DNA of 64,000 bases. Origin: Owenia fusiformis (Eukaryota > Annelida > Polychaeta > Sabellida > Oweniidae). The notes under the pieces are model-generated. The model ran no database searches. It was not told the DNA's origin and worked only from the letters and a program-made list of their open reading frames with translations. The position numbers were made by a program, and so were the translations under genes. Positions 35,011-45,482 of this stretch are shown here, piece by piece. The stretch lies in NCBI GenBank assembly GCA_903813345.2, contig CAIIXF020000012.1, forward strand, positions 6,843,615-6,907,614, read 5' to 3'. Numbering within the stretch: position 1 is the first letter of the stretch; each line of letters opens with the position of its first letter.

Positions 35011-36627
35011 ATGGCAAATATGAAAAAAGATGAGGCTGACATTGCTTTAGCATCAACTGTAAAACATAAAAAATTATGTAGCATATGCTTTACAATAATT
35101 CAAAAGACAGCTCGTTCTCATAAAAAATCATCTAAATGTGAGACTTGTCGCAAAGGTTGTTCTAACAATTCAACACTGAGTAAAATTGAAAAAGTTCCTA
35201 CTGAAAAAAAAACTTTTGTATGTAAGTTTTGTGAAAAAACCTTTTCTTCTAAGGCATCATTGGTTGGTCATGAAAAAACTCATGATCATGTTGAAGAAGA
35301 TTTTGTTTGTCCAATCTGCGGCAAATGTTGTGATAGTGCTGGTGGATTGAACAGACATGAGGGAATTCACAAAGAAGAAAAAGTCCCAAGGAGTATCTCA
35401 TGTCAATTTTGTGTCAAAAAATTCGATTCATTTATGGTATTTCAAAGTCATTTAAAAAGTCATCCAACAGTAACATTAAAGACAAAATGTAAGTTTTGCG
35501 ATAAATATTTTCAAAACAATTCAGCGTTAATTATTCATGAAAAAACTCATACTGGTGAAAAACCTTCCATATGCAGATTCTGTTACAAGGCTTTCAGTGA
35601 TGCTCCAACATTGCTAGAGCATGAGAAAAGTCATACTGAAAAATTAAAATGCCTTCATTGTGACATTTCCTTTGACACTCGTGAGCTTTTTATGAAACAC
35701 AACACTTCAAAAATACACGCAACATTAGATCTAAGTGATTTGAAATCAATCAGGCGAAAACCAAAAATAAAATCATTTGGCCAACCAGATCATACTAGGC
35801 CTACTGCATGTACTAACAAATTGTTAATGCAAAGGTTTGAAGATAAAGATTCTATATCTAAATCATCATTTAGTGAATATCCTTTCTTGTGCCATCTTTG
35901 TGGTCAACGATTTATAAACATTTTACTGCTGCAGAATCATCATAAAACTCATAAATTTGTTAAAAAGTTTGAATGTCTCCAATGTAATATTTCATTTGAG
36001 AGTTTATCACTTTTGATGAAACACAATACATCAAAATTACATGCAACTATGGACCTACATAGTATAATTGGGTCTACGTCTCCTGTGGAGAATATGAATG
36101 TTGTTGAAAGGAAAGCTATGAATCAAAACAGAGATGATATTCAAGGACACACCAGTGTCGAATATAATAAGGATGTTGTGAACCAAGAAGAATCCATTGT
36201 AAAGATGGAGCAAACATATGCTACTGAAGTTGAACATGTGGAATGTGATAGAAATGAAGAGCTTGTCGATAGTGGTCATGTTAAAACAAGTAAACAAGAA
36301 GAATCTGGTGTGAAGATGGAGCAAACATATGCTACTGAAGTTGAACATGTGGAGTGTGATAAAAATGAAGAGAATGTCAATAATCGTCATATTAAAACAA
36401 GTGAACAATCTATTGATAGGCAAGTTAAGAGCAATGAGGGTGAACGATACACTGACAGTATCAAAGTTGAGAATGACAATTTTATCAATTCCTATTTACA
36501 GCAAGAAAATAGTGAGAGTGAACAAATGGTTGTTGTCAAACAAGAAAATTTGGACAATAATAGCTTGAATATTGATATAAAAACTGAACTGGATGATCCT
36601 GAATATTTAAATTTTGATGTGAAATGA
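35011..36627 (+). CDS. C2H2 zinc-finger protein with acidic SUMO-motif tail (paralogue 1)
   Basis: A 538-codon single coding exon. An N-terminal Cys-rich segment (CSIC...CETC) precedes eight C2H2 fingers in two blocks. Fingers 1-6 lie at residues about 70-235 (from FVCKFCEKTF to LKCLHCDISF), with one TGEKP linker. Two more lie at about 295-350 and are separated by a basic spacer (FLCHLCGQRF and FECLQCNISF). Fingers ending HNTSKIH or HNTSKLH have longer His spacing. The last 190 residues are acidic and repeated: a block of about 39 residues containing VKMEQTYATEVEHVECD occurs twice. Five psi-K-x-E sites (VKME twice, IKVE, VKQE, IKTE) are SUMO consensus motifs. A DNA-binding transcription factor is likely; the target is unknown. 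A possible 5' non-coding exon starts after the acceptor at 34828. The 3' UTR is interrupted by an inverted-repeat element. Confidence 0.9.
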   Translation: MANMKKDEADIALASTVKHKKLCSICFTIIQKTARSHKKSSKCETCRKGCSNNSTLSKIEKVPTEKKTFVCKFCEKTFSSKASLVGHEKTHDHVEEDFVCPICGKCCDSAGGLNRHEGIHKEEKVPRSISCQFCVKKFDSFMVFQSHLKSHPTVTLKTKCKFCDKYFQNNSALIIHEKTHTGEKPSICRFCYKAFSDAPTLLEHEKSHTEKLKCLHCDISFDTRELFMKHNTSKIHATLDLSDLKSIRRKPKIKSFGQPDHTRPTACTNKLLMQRFEDKDSISKSSFSEYPFLCHLCGQRFINILLLQNHHKTHKFVKKFECLQCNISFESLSLLMKHNTSKLHATMDLHSIIGSTSPVENMNVVERKAMNQNRDDIQGHTSVEYNKDVVNQEESIVKMEQTYATEVEHVECDRNEELVDSGHVKTSKQEESGVKMEQTYATEVEHVECDKNEENVNNRHIKTSEQSIDRQVKSNEGERYTDSIKVENDNFINSYLQQENSESEQMVVVKQENLDNNSLNIDIKTELDDPEYLNFDVK

Positions 36628-36684
36628 AAGTTCATTCCTAGGTGACTGAATTCAGGAGTGTGAATTTTGATAGAAACATATATA

Positions 36685-37911
36685 CTCCTCAAAAAAAGTT
36701 AAGGACCAGTGGTTTTCCTCATAGGTTTACATGTTAACCCCCATATTTGTTTGAACGACTATTTTTTAAGCGGGGAACAAAAGAAATACCAATAAAGTAA
36801 ATAAATCTGTATCTTGATTCTATTCCCTATAGAGTCCGCAACGTTTCAATGTTATATCTCCATTACATTGGGTCAAAAGTTGATGTCAAAATTGAAGAAT
36901 TTCATAAAATTTAACATAACAAATGGGGAATGGTGGCTTAGGGGCAACTCAGATTTTGGAATATCTATTCAGTTAAACATTTATTAAAAATACTTTCTCA
37001 GTAGAAAATTGAATGATTTTACATGCTAAATGTCTCGCTTATGTTGTTAAAATTAGCGATACGGAGCGTTAAAGTAATTTTGACCACCTCACTGAACCAC
37101 CTGTGTTATTTCAATAAGAGGTTAAAGCCTGCACAATTAAATCATATTTTTGTCGAGTGGACAATTTAGCAAATTTAATTATCTCTTCCAATTTCAACTT
37201 TGAGAGCAATCGGATGGATGGATCGTTCCTCATATGACTTATGGCAACACAACCATTCCCCATTTGTTTAACATAGGATCTGCCATTTTTGTTAAAGGAC
37301 GATTCTCGGTTTGGAGAACGAATTTCATCAATCTAAATGAGCATTATCCCTGCTTCGGACAAATTTGATTTTTTTTACATAATATAGATTTGAATGTCTT
37401 CTTTTGAATAGTCATAATTTAATTTGGGTAATATTTCTAGATTTTTCACAAAAACATATTAGCGCACTACACTGATGAACTTTTTTTCCCCAAATCGAGA
37501 CTTGTATTTTATTGAATCGGTCAAATTGAGCATTATCCCTGCTTCAGACCAATTTGTAATTTCTACATATTGTAGATTTAAATGTCCTCTTTTGAATATT
37601 CATCGTTTAATTTGGGCAATATTTCTATATTTTTCATGAAAAAAATTATTAGCCCAGGAGACTGTTCTCCAAACCGAGAATTGTCCTTTCATGAAATTCA
37701 TCAATTTTGACATCAAATTTTGACCCAATGTAATGGAGATATAACATTAAAATGTTGCGGACTTTATAGGGAATAGAATCAAGATACAGATTTATTTTCT
37801 TTATTGGGATTTCTTTTGTTCCATGCTTAGAAAATAGTCGTTCAAACAAATATGGGGGTTTACATGTAAACCTATGGGGAAAACCACTGGTCCTTAACTT
37901 TTTTTGAGGAG
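36685..37911. mobile_element. long-TIR, TA-flanked element in the 3' UTR of zinc-finger paralogue 1
   Basis: The ends CTCCTCAAAAAAAGTTAAGG and CCTTAACTTTTTTTGAGGAG are inverted and the arms extend for about 215 bp. The element is flanked by TA on both sides (36683-36684 and 37912-37913), as expected for Tc1/mariner-type insertion. The core carries the same dimeric repeat seen at 17310-17745. The homologous site after paralogue 2 (near 41880) lacks it. Confidence 0.85.
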
Positions 37912-38016
37912 TATACTTTGAAGTCTGTTAATTGTAAATGAGACTTGTGTTTACATATAGAATTATAAACATATTTCATTTAAACCGATTGTGTATTGCT
38001 TCGGTAGAATCATTGC

Positions 38017-38022
38017 AATAAA
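38017..38022 (+). promoter_or_regulatory. poly(A) signal of zinc-finger paralogue 1
   Basis: AATAAA in a context (ttgcaataaa) that aligns with 42478-42483 downstream of paralogue 2. Using it places the inverted-repeat element inside the 3' UTR. Confidence 0.5.
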
Positions 38023-38109
38023 TTAGTAAAATTAGATTTTTTGTGTTATTCAATGTTCTGTATTATATTGAACTGAGTCCAAGTCAATAAATAATTGGAG
38101 GTGTTTTTA

Positions 38110-38290
38110 TGAGACCCTGTACATGAATGTTTAATCTCATGCCCCCAAGGAATTGCAAGGGACTTTTTTCTTTTTTCTGATTCACCTTAAATCGATGAGG
38201 CAAGTAGATCCAATGCAAGGTGAACTAGTCTGGAGAAGACCATGATTCTGCATATTCACATACAAGTTCTATATAAATATTTTTTTGTTT
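38110..38290. repeat. dispersed repeat related to 45080-45215
   Basis: Both places share caagggac, gattctgcat-ttcac/t-a-acaagttct and nearby atgcaaggt/tttgcaagg words. It is unannotated repeat sequence. Confidence 0.45.
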
Positions 38291-38599
38291 ATGCGTCAAC
38301 TCCAGTAAAAAATGTTCATTGTTTTGTGCCAGTTTGTGAAATTTGCAAATGACACCTGATTTTTTGAAATTGCATTGCCATTGCAGAAACACAAATCTCT
38401 GTGGGGACAGTTATTCTTTGGTCCTTTTGTGTAACAGTATATTAAAAAGAGGACAGGATTTCTTAGATAGGTCTTTATTTTTTATTTATTTGGATTCTAC
38501 GCTTTTTATCAGTGGCACAACAATTGTGTGCGTCCATTTGAACATTTACATATTGGCATTCATTACACAAAAACATATTTGAAACCCGTTTTATGTACT

Positions 38600-39420
38600 A
38601 AAAAATTGGTATAGTGACTTTAAATTTAGCATTTACTGATCTTATCAAAAGTACGACTCATATCATGTCCACCAAGGCTATAAGTCTTATCCTCAATTAT
38701 CCATTTCAACTGCTTTAAGTGAGGGCTCTTAGAGAATATATCAGAACATTTTTTAGGTATCGTTTTGCTTAAAGAATCATAAAAAATAAATTGTCTGCTT
38801 GAAAATGTGGGCATATGATAAGTTTATGCTCCAAATTTTCTTTTGTGTCTGGGCACCATTCACACATGGAAGATATGGGGTATTATATTCTTCCATTTAC
38901 TCTTCATCACGCAAGTTCAACTTCCCTGCACATGCTAGAAACTTTTGAAGTCAAAGTCATTTTGGAGGTAAGGCGCTAAACCATTTTCTGGTTTTAAATT
39001 TAGGGAATTGTAACGTTTAAAACTGTTTTTTTTCTTTGGTACCCCCTCTGATATGTAATCGTTTGACAACTTATGAATTCTTTCAAAGAAGAATCTTTAA
39101 TATTTTCCTCTGGCTCTTCCATCCCACCAGAAAACCCTGACATGATCAGTACACTATGAATAAAATGAACATGATTCCAAGGGTTTCTAGCTCCACTTTG
39201 CAACTGCCTTTCCATTTGTGATAAGAGAGTGTGTTATGGTGTTTTACATACGAAAAGTATTTTATTTGCCTTTTAAGGATGACAAATTGATGACCAACCA
39301 AGGTCTGCTATAATAGCTTCATAGGCTGAGGTTCCCTTTAGGCTAAGATTTGCTCTCCCAGTATTGTAATACATAAAGTTCAACCATTGGTTTTTGTTTC
39401 GGATGCTTAGATTGTGCATT
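38600..39420 (-). pseudogene. degenerate non-LTR retrotransposon 3' end
   Basis: Broken minus-strand frames encode WNHVHFIHSVLIMSGFSGG, NQWLNFMYYNTGRANLSLKG and, lower down, a C-x2-C-x-H-type end (CEWCPDTKENLEHKLIICPH). Such a Cys/His end is typical after a LINE reverse transcriptase. Stops and frameshifts separate the pieces, so no active protein is expected. Confidence 0.45.
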
Positions 39421-39504
39421 AGTGAGGTATACTTTTATAAATCTGTGCACCAAAGTCGAGACGTTTTACATTTAGGTGTTTATTGAGTGTGAGATTAGAA
39501 AATA

Positions 39505-39945
39505 TTGTGAAATCCCACATTAGGTGGCCATTTTGAATTTTATGTTTCCTGAATTAGAAAAATGATACAATATTTGAAATCTACTCTAAGGCCTTCATTT
39601 GAGTACAATAAAGCTATACTTCAAAGACATCTCAAAATTAATGCAAATTAATTTTTCCCAACCCCCCTTTCACGACCCCTTGGAGTCAGGGTGAAACACA
39701 CTGAATATATGTGAAATAGAAATATGTTGTGAATATACTTCCAAAATTTCAAATAATAATATTTATTACTTTGGTTTTAAAATGAAAAACATAAGATTTC
39801 TGCAAAAAGTTTCTGCCATTTTTAAAGCAGTGGCCATCTTGAACAAACTAGTTTTAAAAATGTCAACTAGTATTCAAGTTATCTTCCGGATGAATGGGCG
39901 GAGGGTTTCACTATATTCCTACTGAATCCGTTCATTGGGAAAATG
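39505..39945 (+). mobile_element. dispersed element, 5'-truncated copy related to 60480-60986
   Basis: Shared words with the copy at 60275 include ggccattttgaattttat, aatctactctaaggcctt and tggggtcaggrtgaaa. The end is altered (ctactgaatccgttcattgg) but recognisable. Confidence 0.55.
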
Positions 39946-39994
39946 ATAGGATGAGTGATATTCAAATAGCCTAAGGTGTATTATGTATTTACAG

Positions 39995-40207
39995 TTATGG
40001 TGCTGCAACTTGATGTTGTTGATCTAGCAAGACAAAGCTTCAGAACTGATGAGGATCTTCAGTCTCCACAACAAATCTGAATGCTGGATTATCAATATCA
40101 AGAACTGCAATAATTAACAAAGGTCCAGCGACAATCACAAATACATTTTAGACTTGTAAGTATCAAAGGACAAATACTGTGGCAGATGTAAAACTACATG
40201 ACAGGCA
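39995..40207 (+). pseudogene. degenerate copy of GUCD1 terminal exon, now 5' UTR of zinc-finger paralogue 2
   Basis: After the acceptor tatgtatttacag the sequence aligns with the GUCD1 last exon (33308-33417). Both read GCAAGA-AAAGCTT--GAACTGATGA-GA, which in GUCD1 encodes ARKSFGTDED. Here the frame would give ARQSFRTDED and then breaks. A stop follows at ACAAATCTGA. The piece runs on into the leader of the zinc-finger ORF. This indicates a segmental duplication of the GUCD1 3' end that was reused as a leader exon. Confidence 0.6.
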
Positions 40208-41665
40208 ATGGCAAATAAAGCAATGGAAGAAACTGTTTCAGCATCAACTGTGGTACACAAATTTTGTCACAAATGCAAATGTTTAACACCGATTCAAATG
40301 TCAAACTATCATGGAAGCTTTCTGTTTGATGATGATCAATTTGAATGTAAAATCTGTAGTTTTCAACTTCCTACTGAAAAAAAAACTTTTACATGTAAGG
40401 TTTGTGAAGAAGCTTTTCCTAATAAAGCAAGATTGGATTTTCATGAAAAAACTCATGTACGTGCGGTAAATTTGAAATGTTCAATTTGTGGCAAACGTTG
40501 TATTAGTACTGGTGGATTGAAAAGGCATGAGCAAATTCACAGAAAAAAACAAATTCCAAAGAGTTTCACATGTGAGTTTTGTGATAAAAGTTTTAAGAGT
40601 GATTCAGCGTTAATAATTCATGAAAAAACTCATGTACGTGCGGAAGATTTGAAATGTTCAATTTGTGGCAAACGTTGTATTAGTACTGGTGGATTGAAAA
40701 TGCATGAGAAAATTCACAGAAAAAAACAAATTCCAAAGAGTTTCACATGTGAGTTTTGTGGAAAAGTTTGCACTTCAGTTATTGCATTGCAATATCATTT
40801 AAAAAGTCATAGAGAATCATTAATAACTAAATGTAAATTCTGTGATAAATGTTTCACTAGTGATTCAGCGTTAATTATTCATGAAAAAACTCATACTGGT
40901 GAAAGGCCTTCCATATGCAAGTTCTGTTTCAAAGCTTTCAGTAATACTTCCACGTTGCTAGAGCATGAGACAAGTCATACTGCAATATTGAAATGCTTTC
41001 ATTGTAATATTTCCTTTGACAGTCTTGAGCTTTTTATGAAACATAATACTTCAAAAGTACATGCAACATTAAATCTAAGTGATTTGACAACCATCAAGCC
41101 AAAAGCAAAGATAAAGAGAATTACCAACCAAGATCAAGCTAATGACAAATGTTTAATGCAAAAGTTTGAAGGAAACATAAATCAAAACAGAGATGAAATT
41201 CAAGAACACACTAGTGTCGAATATAATAATGATGTTGTGAAACAAGAAGAATCTATTGTTAAGATGGAGCAAACATATGAAGTTGAACATGTGGAATGTG
41301 ATAGAAATGAAGAGCTTGTCGATAGTGGTCATATTAAAACAAATAAACAAGAAGAATCTGGTGTGAAGATGGAGCAAACATATGCCACTGAAGTTGAACA
41401 TGTGGAATGTGATAAAAATGAAGAGCTTGTCAATAATGGGCATATTAAAACAAGTGAACAATCTATTGATAGGCAAGTTAAGAGCAATGAGAGTGAACAA
41501 TACACTGAGGGTATCAAAGTTGAGAATGACAATTTTATCAATTCCTATTCACAGCAAGAAAATAGTAGGAGTGAACAAATGGTTGTTGTCAAACAAGAAA
41601 ATTTGGACAATCATAGCTTGAATATTGATATCAAAACTGAACTAGATGATCCTGATTATTTTTAA
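40208..41665 (+). CDS. C2H2 zinc-finger protein with acidic SUMO-motif tail (paralogue 2)
   Basis: A 485-codon single coding exon, clearly a tandem paralogue of the gene at 35011. The acidic tail is almost identical, including the repeated VKMEQTY block and the end VKQENLD...DIKTELDDP. Eight fingers run from FTCKVCEEAF (residue about 58) to LKCFHCNISF; the spaced finger pair of paralogue 1 is missing. Fingers 2-3 and 4-5 are a recent internal duplication: LKCSICGKRCISTGGLK occurs twice, each followed by RKKQIPKSFTCEFC. Another finger keeps a TGERP linker. The start ATG at 40208 follows a putative 5' exon that begins after the acceptor at 39994 and contains multiple stops. A polyadenylation signal is at 42478-42483. 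A nuclear DNA-binding regulator is inferred. Confidence 0.9.
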   Translation: MANKAMEETVSASTVVHKFCHKCKCLTPIQMSNYHGSFLFDDDQFECKICSFQLPTEKKTFTCKVCEEAFPNKARLDFHEKTHVRAVNLKCSICGKRCISTGGLKRHEQIHRKKQIPKSFTCEFCDKSFKSDSALIIHEKTHVRAEDLKCSICGKRCISTGGLKMHEKIHRKKQIPKSFTCEFCGKVCTSVIALQYHLKSHRESLITKCKFCDKCFTSDSALIIHEKTHTGERPSICKFCFKAFSNTSTLLEHETSHTAILKCFHCNISFDSLELFMKHNTSKVHATLNLSDLTTIKPKAKIKRITNQDQANDKCLMQKFEGNINQNRDEIQEHTSVEYNNDVVKQEESIVKMEQTYEVEHVECDRNEELVDSGHIKTNKQEESGVKMEQTYATEVEHVECDKNEELVNNGHIKTSEQSIDRQVKSNESEQYTEGIKVENDNFINSYSQQENSRSEQMVVVKQENLDNHSLNIDIKTELDDPDYF

Positions 41666-42569
41666 ATGTTGATGTGAAATAGCAAATGAAAGTGAATTGC
41701 TAAGTCAATTACAATGTTTATATAAATTGATTTTATGTGCAAGAAACCTATGACCTGTTGTAATTTGGGAAGCTTTGGAAAATGTCAGTGAATGAAGCTT
41801 CAAAATACAAGAGTTTAATACATTGAAAAGGACTATAGGTGATACAGAATAGTATTCAGGAGAGTGTTTTTTGATAGAAACAGTACGAATTTTGTGTCTA
41901 CATGGTGTTCCAGTGTTTTAGTATGCTAGTGTTTTGTTAACTCTGCACCAAATGTATTCAAATTCTCACAAAATGTACAATGATGTATTGATACTACTCT
42001 TATGTTTCAAAACAATTATAAAATGCAGGCAGAGTTATGGTAACTATTGTAACAAGACATCACAATACGCAAGGCAACTTTTCCAAAAAACGTGATCACA
42101 TTTTTTCTTTTTATATTTTTTGTTGCTTTTTTAAACATACAAATGTAGGGATATCAAATTAAGTACGAAACACGTGTCATTCTAGCAAGTCATTGCATTT
42201 CAACTCGCACATTTTAGTTGTTCAAAATACTAGAAGTCTCATAACTTTCTGCACAGAATAATGTAATGCCAGTGTCACCATAGTAACTGTAACACTACCT
42301 AAGTTTCATAACTTCTTAGAAACTGAACCGTTTTAAAATTACATTATGTAAAATTTTGGGGCAAATTGAACAAAATGCCAGTCCTGTTACTTTTGGAACA
42401 CTTTGTACATATACAATTAAAACACATATTTTGTTTAAATTTAAAACTGATTTTGTACTGCCTCTGTAAATATTTGCAATAAAAAAATACTTAAAAATGA
42501 GATTTTGTGTGTTTAAAGTTCCAAATGCATATGTTGGGGTATATTTTGGGCTCCATTATACATTTAACT

Positions 42570-43770
42570 AGACAACAGCAACGCCAACGCGTAGCAAATC
42601 CCATCAAACAGCCATGGCTGGCATATTTACAAAGTATTATTATTATTTATTTATTTAAGTGCCACGCACCTTAATCGGCACCCAGCCTTATCAGGCTTAT
42701 GAGGCACTATACAAATACATATACATGTAATTACAGTGTGCTTATTAATTTATACAATTTTTTTGTCGTTTTTCCTGACATTATAAATTTTGCTGTAAGT
42801 TTTACACAATTTTTATTTGAAAGAAGATGTTTCAGTAAATCTTGATTATCATGAACCATAGGATTATAGTTTTCCTTAAATCTTTGTAACAAGAGCATTC
42901 TAGAACAAAATGTTTCTCAGTTTCTATATGTCCAGATTTACATGCCTCACAGAGCCTTTGTTCAACAGCAAGGCCTTTATATCGACCAGTTTCTATGTTC
43001 AGGTGAAGAGTACCTGACCGAATATAGCAAAAATGGCAGCCATTTTTCAAAATAGCCACCTTCTACCAAAAGTGTCATTAGACAGTGTGTCATGATTATA
43101 GTATTTACATACCAAATATGAACAAAATTGCTCCACTACTTTTCGAGTTATAGTAAAATAGTTAAAATGGTGGCCATTTTCAAAATGGCCGCATTTTACC
43201 AAAAGTGTCATTAGACAGTGTTCCATGCTTATAGTATTCATATACCAAATATGAACAAAATAGCTTACTTTTCGAGTTATAGTAAAATACATTAAAATGG
43301 TGGCAATTGATTTTTCAAAATGGTCGCCTTCTACCAAAAGTTTCATTAGACAGTGTGCCATGCTTATAGTATTCACATACCAAATTTGAACAAATTCGTT
43401 CTACTACTTATCGAGTTACAGCAAAAATCGTAAAATAATGAGTAAAGGTCGCCATATTTCAAGATGGCTGCCATGTGCTTCTTTAATATCTACATTTCTA
43501 GCTTTATTAATGTCCTTTTCATAATTTTTTTTAAATTTAAAACATATTGCTATTACATATTGCACCTAAATTACTGTAAAATTGGCACTAAAATGGCCAC
43601 CATTTGTAAATGAGCAGCCATTTTCAAAATCGGCTTTTAAGCAGAACTTCTACCCCCATAGAAAATATATGTACAAAATATGAACAAAATCGGGCCAACG
43701 GTATTTGAGTTATTGCAAGGACGAACGGGGGCGTTCCCTATATCCCTTCGAACTTCGTTCGATGGGATAA
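42570..43770 (+). mobile_element. dispersed element, GTTCGATGGGAT-end family, interrupted by a LINE fragment
   Basis: It starts gcaacgccaacgcgtagcaa then atcccatcaaac, and ends CGAACTTCGTTCGATGGGAT. Core units of about 140 bp carry acaaaatcgctccactactt-like and aagtgtcattagacagtgtg words. They are the reverse-complement family of 25803-27345. Confidence 0.65.
42630..43022 (-). pseudogene. LINE 3' fragment nested in the dispersed element
   Basis: A minus-strand frame reads RSGTLHLNIETGRYKGLAVE, followed by a Cys/His cluster (CEACKSGHIETEKHFVLEC). That is the usual end of a LINE reverse-transcriptase ORF. A non-coding stretch and an (aata)n-like tail at 42630-42660 follow. 5' truncation is typical of LINE insertion. 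Confidence 0.55.
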
Positions 43771-43853
43771 TAATAAAGTTCAATAAAATACAGACAATCA
43801 TATCAGTCTCAAAGTCAAGGAATAATAGGAAAGTTAAATTACAAATTTTGAGA

Positions 43854-45071
43854 GACCTCGAACTAGCCTTGCCCAAGTCGGTATTTTTTACTTATCTGAT
43901 CTTGAATTATTACCGCCTTGTACAATCCAATACACCTGCGCTGATATTATGCAGAGTTATTCAACGGTTTCGAGATTTCCATAATACCTACGCTATCAGG
44001 GGTATCGCGAAACCTTATTGATTAACAGATATACGCGTGGACACGACGTGTGACTTCAGGCTGATTGACTAATCAAAACGTTATCAGGTTGACCTGCATA
44101 AGCAAAGCAATCTTCCCGATTTGAAATTCAATGATCTGATCGATCGTTTCTTTAGAGTTACAATATATTATGTAATAAAATGTACATAGTGAATGTAAGA
44201 GTCATTAATATAAATTAAATCATGCAATAGATTTAAAACTGATTTGGCGATGAAAATGCAAGACCGAGTCCAATGTAGCGGGTCATGTAGTCGATCAGTG
44301 ATTGAATCTCAGCCTAGAGTCCATTTCACTGCTTCATTTCGTCAGTAGAACGGCAAAAATAAGAAATTGGGAGACCATTGTGCAATAATATATGGAAAAG
44401 TATATTCATAATGTACATGAATGACATTTGTATATCTTGGATTGCTTCTAGTTTGGCTTATAAAGTGTGTGGCCTCTTATATTTGGATGTTTCTCTGCCT
44501 TGTTATTTTCAATAAGATTAACATGGCTGAAATTCTTCAAATTACAAGACGGCACGGGCTTATTGCACAAAAACTAAAAAATCTGAAATATACAAATGTC
44601 ATTCATGTACATTATGAATATACATTTCCATATATCATTGCACAATGGTCTCCCAATTTCTTATTTTTGCCGTTCTACTGACAAAATGAAGCATTGAAAT
44701 GGACTCTACATGTTCATTTGAATTCAGCGATCGTTTCAACGTTTATTGTTGAAATCTTCTCACCTCCGGTTACCGATCGATGCTCCGGCATCCACTAAAC
44801 TCTGATTGATATTTATCTGATAAAATATTTGTATTTTCATGATGAATTCATGCAAGATTTGTTCGTGAAAAGTCCCGGCGAAAAGTAAAAAGTGTACTTG
44901 TTTTTGACAGGCATAATAATGAGCTAACGCTGCAGGGCCGTCGTTGATTGGTCAAATTTTACCGACATAAACATTGAGTCGGTAAAGCACGTGGCTTTCT
45001 CTTTGGTACAAGGCGGTCATAATAGAAATCAAGATAGTATAAGAGACTGACTTGGGCAAGGCTAACCTCGA
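43854..45071. mobile_element. inverted-repeat element enclosing a foldback
   Basis: About 70 bp at 43854-43922 (agccttgcccaagtc, accgccttgtac) are inverted at 45003-45071 (gtacaaggcggtc, gacttgggcaaggct). The 1.2-kb interior contains the separate palindrome at 44316-44707. No transposase was found. Confidence 0.65.
44316..44707. repeat. foldback with 120-bp arms
   Basis: AGAGTCCATTTCA at 44316 pairs with TGAAATGGACTCT ending at 44707. The arms 44316-44435 and 44588-44707 differ at only a few positions and have no indels. The loop is about 150 bp. Confidence 0.85.
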
Positions 45072-45482
45072 ACATGCATGTTCAATATTATGACCTCCAG
45101 GGATTGCCATTGCTTTTTCAAGGGACCTAATTTCCATTGGGTGAATAAATACTTTGCAAGGGATGGAGAGGACCGGATTCTGCATGTTCATAAACAAGTT
45201 CTCTTTAAAACTATAGGTTCAATATCCAAATGAGGGAAGCTATTATGATACACTTTTCACAAGGTATTTGAAGTGAAGGTTCTTTTACCATTGCCTTAAA
45301 GAAATACTTTCTGTATATTTTGAGACACAATAGACAGAATAGAAAATTCATTCATGGATATATTTATTTGAACTTGTAGCATTGACATTATGTAGTTCAT
45401 CCTTGTATTTTGTAGTCATTTTTGACAATAATTGATTACATGGTCCATAAAGTCCACTGGTACATTCTGCATTGTAGAAACC

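Noticed and set aside
36055-36423. Antisense 122-codon ORF, and the similar one at 41153-41500
   Set aside because: Both are antisense shadows of the conserved acidic tail of the zinc-finger genes.
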